Positions 59,844-64,000 of a DNA stretch of 64,000 bases are shown here, piece by piece. The number at the start of each line of letters is the position of its first letter. The first letter of the stretch is position 1. This DNA is from Flavobacterium suaedae. Lineage in GTDB: Bacteria; Bacteroidota; Bacteroidia; Flavobacteriales; Flavobacteriaceae. The position numbers were made by a program, and so were the translations under genes. Below the pieces are notes generated by a model. That model saw only the letters and a list, made by a program, of their open reading frames with translations. It searched no databases and had not been told where the DNA came from. The stretch is from NCBI RefSeq assembly GCF_014642915.1, contig NZ_BMJE01000008.1, positions 62,001 through 126,000 of the forward strand, read 5' to 3'.

Positions 59844-60764
59844 ATGGCATCAAGAAAAACCAAATTACTTTTGATGAAAGTAGTGAGCCTTTTCTCAGTA
59901 GTGCGGGGCTATAATATCTTGGTTATTGCAATGGCGCAATATATTTCGGCTGTATTTATTTTAGACAGGGAACGTCGTGCACTTGATGTTATTTTAGACT
60001 TCAATTTATTTCTTATTGTTTTAGCCTCATCGTTAACAATAGCCTCAGGATATATTATTAATAATTTTTACGATGCACAGAAAGATTTAATCAATCGCCC
60101 TAAAAAGTCGATGTTGGACAGGCTGGTGAGTCAAAAAACAAAGTTATATGTATACTTTACTTTAAACTTTGTGGTTGCATTCCTTGCGTTGTTGGTTTCA
60201 TGGCGGGCGTTTATTTTCTTTTCAGGTTATATATTCCTGATATGGTTTTATTCTCACAAACTGAAAAAGTACCCTGTAATTGGCAACCTTACCGCTGCAT
60301 TTTTGGCAGTGTTACCTTTTTTCGGAATATTAATGTACTTTAAAAATTTTTACGAGGTAATTTTTGCACATGCTACTTTTCTTTACTTATTAATTTTAAC
60401 CCGTGAGCTAATAAAAGACCTGGAAAATGTAAAAGGAGATTTTGTAAATAATTACAGAACCATACCTGTTATGTTTGGTGAAAAAACATCAAAACAAATC
60501 ATTACCCTTTTAATATTCTTTACTATTATACCGGTGTATTTGCTGGTGGCAGAATATGATGTGGGTTACATGGATATTTACTTTTATGCGGGTATGATAG
60601 TAATTATATACTTCCTTACCAGATTGTGGAAAGCAAAGAGCAAAAAACAATATTTAGAACTGCATAATATTTTAAAGTTTTTAATAGTTGCGGGTGTGTT
60701 TAGTATAGTACTTATAGAACCTTCAGTATTAGTACACGGACGCAGACTTTTATCAGTTATTTAA
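59844..60764 (+). CDS. UbiA-family prenyltransferase (geranylgeranylglycerol-phosphate-type)
   Basis: A 306-residue integral membrane enzyme with eight or nine helices and both Asp-rich UbiA motifs: NNFYDAQKDLINRP (about 73-86) and LTRELIKDLENVKGD (about 186-200). In Bacteroidetes this ortholog is usually named geranylgeranylglycerol-phosphate geranylgeranyltransferase because it resembles archaeal ether-lipid enzymes, but its product here is not known. Mevalonate genes 1.7 kb upstream supply its isoprenoid donor pathway. The rluB-type gene follows. Confidence 0.87.
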   Translation: MASRKTKLLLMKVVSLFSVVRGYNILVIAMAQYISAVFILDRERRALDVILDFNLFLIVLASSLTIASGYIINNFYDAQKDLINRPKKSMLDRLVSQKTKLYVYFTLNFVVAFLALLVSWRAFIFFSGYIFLIWFYSHKLKKYPVIGNLTAAFLAVLPFFGILMYFKNFYEVIFAHATFLYLLILTRELIKDLENVKGDFVNNYRTIPVMFGEKTSKQIITLLIFFTIIPVYLLVAEYDVGYMDIYFYAGMIVIIYFLTRLWKAKSKKQYLELHNILKFLIVAGVFSIVLIEPSVLVHGRRLLSVI

Positions 60765-60767
60765 TTA

Positions 60768-60775
60768 TATCTTTG
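60768..60775 (+). promoter_or_regulatory. -7 promoter box of the rluB-type gene
   Basis: TATCTTTG, an exact TAnnTTTG match, overlaps the last bases around the potential TTG start at 60773. This argues that translation begins at the ATG 60794-60796 and not at the TTG. Confidence 0.5.
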
Positions 60776-60793
60776 CAAAAAAGTTTTGTGCAG

Positions 60794-61693
60794 ATGAGTA
60801 ATAACGGAAGAAGAAATACACAGGGAAAAGGAACCCCGGGTAATAAAAGAAACGAAAAGCAATCAGGTTATAATAAAGGTAAGGCAGGAAGCACTTACAA
60901 TAGTAATTATAAAACCCCAAAAGGGGAGGGTAAGCCCTATAGCAAACCAAAAGCAGGAGGTGCTAAGCCAAAAACTAACTCTGATGAAATAAGATTGAAT
61001 AAATATATAGGTAACTCCGGAATGTGTTCCCGTAGAGATGCGGATATTTATATTCAGTCAGGTAATGTAAAAGTAAATGGTGAGGTAGTTACCGAGATGG
61101 GGTATAAAGTTAAACTTAGCGATAAGGTTGAGTTTGACGGTGTAAACATTACTCCTGAAAAGAAAGAATACATTTTAATAAATAAGCCGAAGAACTTTGC
61201 TACATCAGGCGATGGGGAAGCGGGTATGCGCAATATAGTAGAGTTGGTACGCAGTGCTACAAATGCAAAGCTTAGACCTATAGGGCGTATGGATAAAAAT
61301 ACTACAGGTTTATTATTATTAACTAATGACAGTGACCTAGAGCGCAAGTTTTCGCAACCCAACCAAAAGTCATTTAAAATATACCAGGTTACACTTGGTA
61401 AAAGCTTAAAGTTTGAGGATTTAGAAAAGCTGAATGGCGGAGTTGTTCATCTTGGCGAACACAGATTATTTGTTGATGAGGTAAGTTATGTAGAAAACGA
61501 ACCAAAAACTGAAATAGGTATAAAACTAAGAACACCTAACGTAAAAGTAGTGCGTTCTATTTTTGAAAGTTTTGGTTATGATGTTGTAAAGGTAGACCGT
61601 GTTGTTTTTGCAGGGTTAACAAAAAAGAACTTGCCAAGAGGTAATTTCCGTTTTTTAACTGAGCAGGAAATAATAAACTTGAAAAACATATAA
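60794..61693 (+). CDS. rluB: RluB/RsuA-family rRNA pseudouridine synthase
   Basis: A 299-residue enzyme starting at ATG 60794; an in-frame TTG 21 bases upstream lies within a promoter box and is rejected. The N-terminal ~65 residues are a basic, Gly/Asn/Lys-rich disordered extension. An S4 RNA-binding domain follows (about 68-125, IRLNKYIGNSGMCSRRDADI), then the catalytic domain with Asp in PIGRMDKNTTGLLLLTND. It converts U to pseudouridine in 23S rRNA (RluB, position 2605 in E. coli) or a close site. Confidence 0.9.
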   Translation: MSNNGRRNTQGKGTPGNKRNEKQSGYNKGKAGSTYNSNYKTPKGEGKPYSKPKAGGAKPKTNSDEIRLNKYIGNSGMCSRRDADIYIQSGNVKVNGEVVTEMGYKVKLSDKVEFDGVNITPEKKEYILINKPKNFATSGDGEAGMRNIVELVRSATNAKLRPIGRMDKNTTGLLLLTNDSDLERKFSQPNQKSFKIYQVTLGKSLKFEDLEKLNGGVVHLGEHRLFVDEVSYVENEPKTEIGIKLRTPNVKVVRSIFESFGYDVVKVDRVVFAGLTKKNLPRGNFRFLTEQEIINLKNI

Positions 61694-61713
61694 GTTTAAG
61701 TTTACATAAAAGT

Positions 61714-61740
61714 AAAAATCCCGCTACTGCGGGATTTTTT
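61714..61740. terminator. Bidirectional intrinsic terminator
   Basis: Stem AAAAATCCCGC / GCGGGATTTTT with a TACT loop and a T-run, between the convergent rluB-type and Nfu genes. Confidence 0.92.
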
Positions 61741-61773
61741 TATGTCTAACTGTTTCTAAACTTAAAAATGTGC

Positions 61774-62673
61774 TTATCCGTTAAGTGCTTCAACAGTAAT
61801 AGCGTTATCGTTAAGCATATCTTTCAACATGTTCTCTATACCGCTCTTTAAAGTAAAGGTACTGGAAGGGCAACCGCTACAAGCACCTTGCAGGGTTACA
61901 GTAACACGTTTTTCTTTTTCATCATACCCCTCAAAAGCAATGTTACCACCATCACCTGCAACAGCCGGTTTTACATATTCTTCAAGAATATTTACAATAC
62001 GCTGTGAGGTTACATCAAGCGCATCAAAATAAGCATCTTGGTGTTTCTCTGCCTGAGATGATTGCTGTATTAATGACTCATCTATAACAGTACCGCCATT
62101 TTCTATAAATGTTTTTATAAACGAGCGTACTTCTCCGGTAACTTCATCCCATTCCGTAACATCATATTTGGTTACAGACACGTAGTTTTCATCAATAAAA
62201 ATTTCCTTAACAAAAGGTAATTTAAAAAGCTCTCTTGCCAGCGGAGACGCTCCTGTTTCATCTATATTTTTAAACTCAGCAGGAATTTTAGTAAACAGCC
62301 TGTTATACACAAACTTCATTACCGATGGGTTTGGTGTAGTTTCTACATATATAGTAACAGGTATTTTTTTCTTTTCAGAAGTATCTTCGGTAACTATAAT
62401 ACCGCCATTATTTACAAACTCTTCTATTTGTTGTGCAACATCTTCCTGTACATCAGCCCACTCTACAATAGAGTATTTTTCTATAGCTATAAAGTTACCT
62501 GATATGTATACTGATTTTACAAACGGAAGATAAAAAAGCTGCTTTGCTAATGGTGAATTAGTAGCCTCATCAATATTCTTATATTCATAATTACCACTCT
62601 TAGCTATAAAGTTCGAAAACTCAAACTTTACAATAGCAGGATTTTGTGTGGATTTTATGTTTATTTTTTCCAT
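61774..62673 (-). CDS. NifU-type Fe-S scaffold with two tandem Nfu N-domains
   Basis: A 299-residue protein: two successive Nfu_N domains (about 6-94 and 106-192; each has an (N/T)P..(V/M)KF start, an SPLA(R/K)(Q/E)LF(Y/K)LPFVK block and an E(F/I)..NGG end) and a C-terminal NifU domain (about 218-290) with the cluster-binding GACSGCPSS (Cys265, Cys268). It carries or transfers [4Fe-4S] or [2Fe-2S] clusters. Most bacterial Nfu proteins have a single N-domain or none; the duplication is typical of some Bacteroidetes. Confidence 0.92.
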   Translation of the reverse strand: MEKINIKSTQNPAIVKFEFSNFIAKSGNYEYKNIDEATNSPLAKQLFYLPFVKSVYISGNFIAIEKYSIVEWADVQEDVAQQIEEFVNNGGIIVTEDTSEKKKIPVTIYVETTPNPSVMKFVYNRLFTKIPAEFKNIDETGASPLARELFKLPFVKEIFIDENYVSVTKYDVTEWDEVTGEVRSFIKTFIENGGTVIDESLIQQSSQAEKHQDAYFDALDVTSQRIVNILEEYVKPAVAGDGGNIAFEGYDEKEKRVTVTLQGACSGCPSSTFTLKSGIENMLKDMLNDNAITVEALNG

Positions 62674-62837
62674 GTCTTAAAAAATTTTAAACAAAATTAA
62701 AATAAAAAAAACGTATTGGGTAAGTAGGGTATTTAAATATTCGGTTGTTATATAGTATAAATCTGTCTTTTAATGTAAAAAAAGTGATAGATTTTGTTAT
62801 TTTTTAAAAAATAATAACTAAAGTGTTGTCGATTATT

Positions 62838-62845
62838 TATATTTG
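62838..62845 (+). promoter_or_regulatory. -7 promoter box of the DUF11-repeat gene
   Basis: TATATTTG, an exact TAnnTTTG match, 79 bases before the ATG at 62925. The 251-base region upstream of this gene is otherwise A/T-rich and without visible genes. Confidence 0.5.
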
Positions 62846-62924
62846 GCTCTTTGTTGCTATCTAACATTTAATTTAGAAAATTTTTATATTTAATTAATAA
62901 AACTACTTTCAAAAATCGCTATAC

Positions 62925-64000
62925 ATGAAAAAACTATTACTCACTCTGTTGTTAGTTTTGAGTACGGTTGGGCTTTATGCACAGTCCGATATCGTTGTTT
63001 TCAGTACTAATCCTGATAATGAATACATAGCAGGAGAAACCCTTTCCTTTTCGGTTTTAGTTACAAACAATGGACCAAACCCTGCACAAAACGTTACTGT
63101 TTATTATCCTATTCCTTCAGGGATTACAATTCCACCGGGAATTACCAAATTTTGGTGGGAGGGTACTAATAGTTCTTCAGGAACTAATGTAGATCTTAAT
63201 AATACCATTCCTGTTTTAGGGGTTAATCAAACAGTTACTTATACCATAAATATTAAAATACCTAATGACTACGTAGCAGAACTTCCTGAATTTGAAGTTA
63301 ACTACGACTTACAGTCAGATTTACAGGTAGAATATACAAACAATCAGGATTATTATACACTTGGTTCTCAGTCAGTATATACAATATCAATATTTAATAA
63401 TGGTCCTGAAGCTGCACAAAACGTAACAGTAAACAGTCCTCTGCCTGCCGGTATTACAGCTTCTTCCTGGAGTGGTAACGGAGCATCAGGTACAAATCAA
63501 GACCTTAATGATGTTATTACTGAAATAGGAGTTGGAGAAACAATAGAGTATACATTTACTATAGATATACCTGACTCTTACTCAGGCCCTGTAACAGGAG
63601 AGTTGTATATAACGGGAGATTTTACAGACCCCACACCTGCATGTAATCCATGTACAGATATAGATCAGCCCGTACAGGCTGATATTGTTGTTGAAAGTAC
63701 CGATGGTGTAAATGTTTACACTCCGGGAACAGCATCAGTTTATACAGTAACTGTAACTAATAACGGACCGGAACAAGCGGAAAATGTAGTTGTAAACTTT
63801 GTTCTTCCTGTTGAGGTAACTACGGCAACATGGACAGGAGATAATGGTTCTTCAGGAACTATAAGTGATTTAAGTGATGCAATAGGTTCTCTTGCTGTTG
63901 ATGAAACAATTACATATACGTTAACTGCTGATGTACCGGCAACTTTTACAGGAGAATTTGTTTTTTCTGCTGAAACACAAAGTGATACTGAAGATATTAA
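62925..64000 (+). CDS. DUF11-repeat secreted protein, partial (runs off the right edge)
   Basis: The frame from ATG 62925 stays open to the last base (358 complete codons). It has a signal peptide (to about residue 20, GLYAQ), then at least three DUF11-type conserved repeats of ~100-120 residues: VTNNGPNPAQNVTVYYPIPSG, FNNGPEAAQNVTVNSPLPAG and TNNGPEQAENVVVNFVLP, each followed by a WSG/WTG turn and VGETIEYTFTID-like strand. Such proteins in Flavobacteria are long, surface-exposed, and often end in a T9SS sorting domain, which would lie outside the window. Confidence 0.88.
   Translation, partial: MKKLLLTLLLVLSTVGLYAQSDIVVFSTNPDNEYIAGETLSFSVLVTNNGPNPAQNVTVYYPIPSGITIPPGITKFWWEGTNSSSGTNVDLNNTIPVLGVNQTVTYTINIKIPNDYVAELPEFEVNYDLQSDLQVEYTNNQDYYTLGSQSVYTISIFNNGPEAAQNVTVNSPLPAGITASSWSGNGASGTNQDLNDVITEIGVGETIEYTFTIDIPDSYSGPVTGELYITGDFTDPTPACNPCTDIDQPVQADIVVESTDGVNVYTPGTASVYTVTVTNNGPEQAENVVVNFVLPVEVTTATWTGDNGSSGTISDLSDAIGSLAVDETITYTLTADVPATFTGEFVFSAETQSDTEDI

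Noticed and set aside
60773..60796. TTG start for the rluB-type gene, seven codons upstream of the ATG
   Set aside because: The TTG overlaps a TAnnTTTG promoter box, so it would be upstream of the expected transcript start. The ATG at 60794 is preferred.
1..64000. Mobile elements, CRISPR arrays, tRNA or rRNA genes
   Set aside because: I looked for transposase genes, regularly spaced direct repeats and tRNA-like cloverleaf sequence in the gaps and saw none. A dedicated tRNA or repeat scan could still reveal weak cases.

Overview
The window is a low-GC bacterial chromosome segment, most likely from Flavobacteriaceae (Flavobacterium or a close relative). The evidence is the gliding gene pair gldE-gldD, type IX secretion C-terminal sorting domains, SusC/SusD outer-membrane transport, a mevalonate pathway, promoters matching the Bacteroidetes pattern TTG-N19-TAnnTTTG, and a lack of strong Shine-Dalgarno sites. 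I see no insertion sequence, prophage, tRNA, rRNA or CRISPR array. Many gene ends carry clear intrinsic terminators, several of them bidirectional.

Layout. 1-1.2 kb: end of gldE, gldD and a small membrane protein. 1.2-4.1 kb: a minus-strand cassette of a thioredoxin-like protein, an ApbE-type FMN transferase, a tiny Gly/Cys-tailed lipoprotein (DUF4266) and a DUF3570 outer-membrane protein; this is the least understood module here. 4.2-9.2 kb: a metal-binding lipoprotein, a DMT exporter and a paired M16 protease (one active, one inactive subunit). 9.4-31 kb: mostly housekeeping genes (L21/L27, aat, an SSB-tailed DUF3127 protein, a flavin reductase, a histidine kinase, greA-HIT, a TPP-riboswitch-controlled TonB receptor, arfB, a PnuC-type transporter, a phosphopantetheinyl transferase, ahcY, tag, a YhhQ transporter, and the rplM-rpsI-rpsB-tsf operon) with several lineage-restricted lipoproteins.

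31.2-52.6 kb is a complete starch/maltodextrin utilisation locus arranged around a LacI-type regulator. On the minus strand are SusC, SusD, a SusE-like binding protein and a T9SS-exported alpha-amylase. On the plus strand are a maltose-type permease, beta-phosphoglucomutase, a GH65 maltose phosphorylase, a periplasmic GH13, a GH31 alpha-glucosidase, a lipoprotein GH13 amylase and a T9SS-exported protein made of three tandem SusE/F-like modules. The inferred route is: surface amylases cut starch, SusCD imports oligosaccharides, periplasmic GH13 and GH31 trim them, and the permease delivers maltose to phosphorolysis and beta-phosphoglucomutase.

52.6-64 kb: a glycerophosphodiesterase, a BaiN-like flavoprotein, a lipoprotein, TspO, mevalonate diphosphate decarboxylase and a mevalonate-kinase-like protein, a GH1 beta-glucosidase, a UbiA-type prenyltransferase, an RluB-type pseudouridine synthase, a duplicated-N-domain Nfu protein and the start of a DUF11-repeat surface protein that runs off the window.

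The items most worth following are the DUF3570/DUF4266/ApbE/thioredoxin cassette, a Rieske-like lipoprotein that has lost both cluster histidines, a terminator-like hairpin at the start of the greA transcript, a possible intergenic small RNA near 25.5 kb, the rpsB leader, and the catalytic-domain-free triple starch-binding protein.
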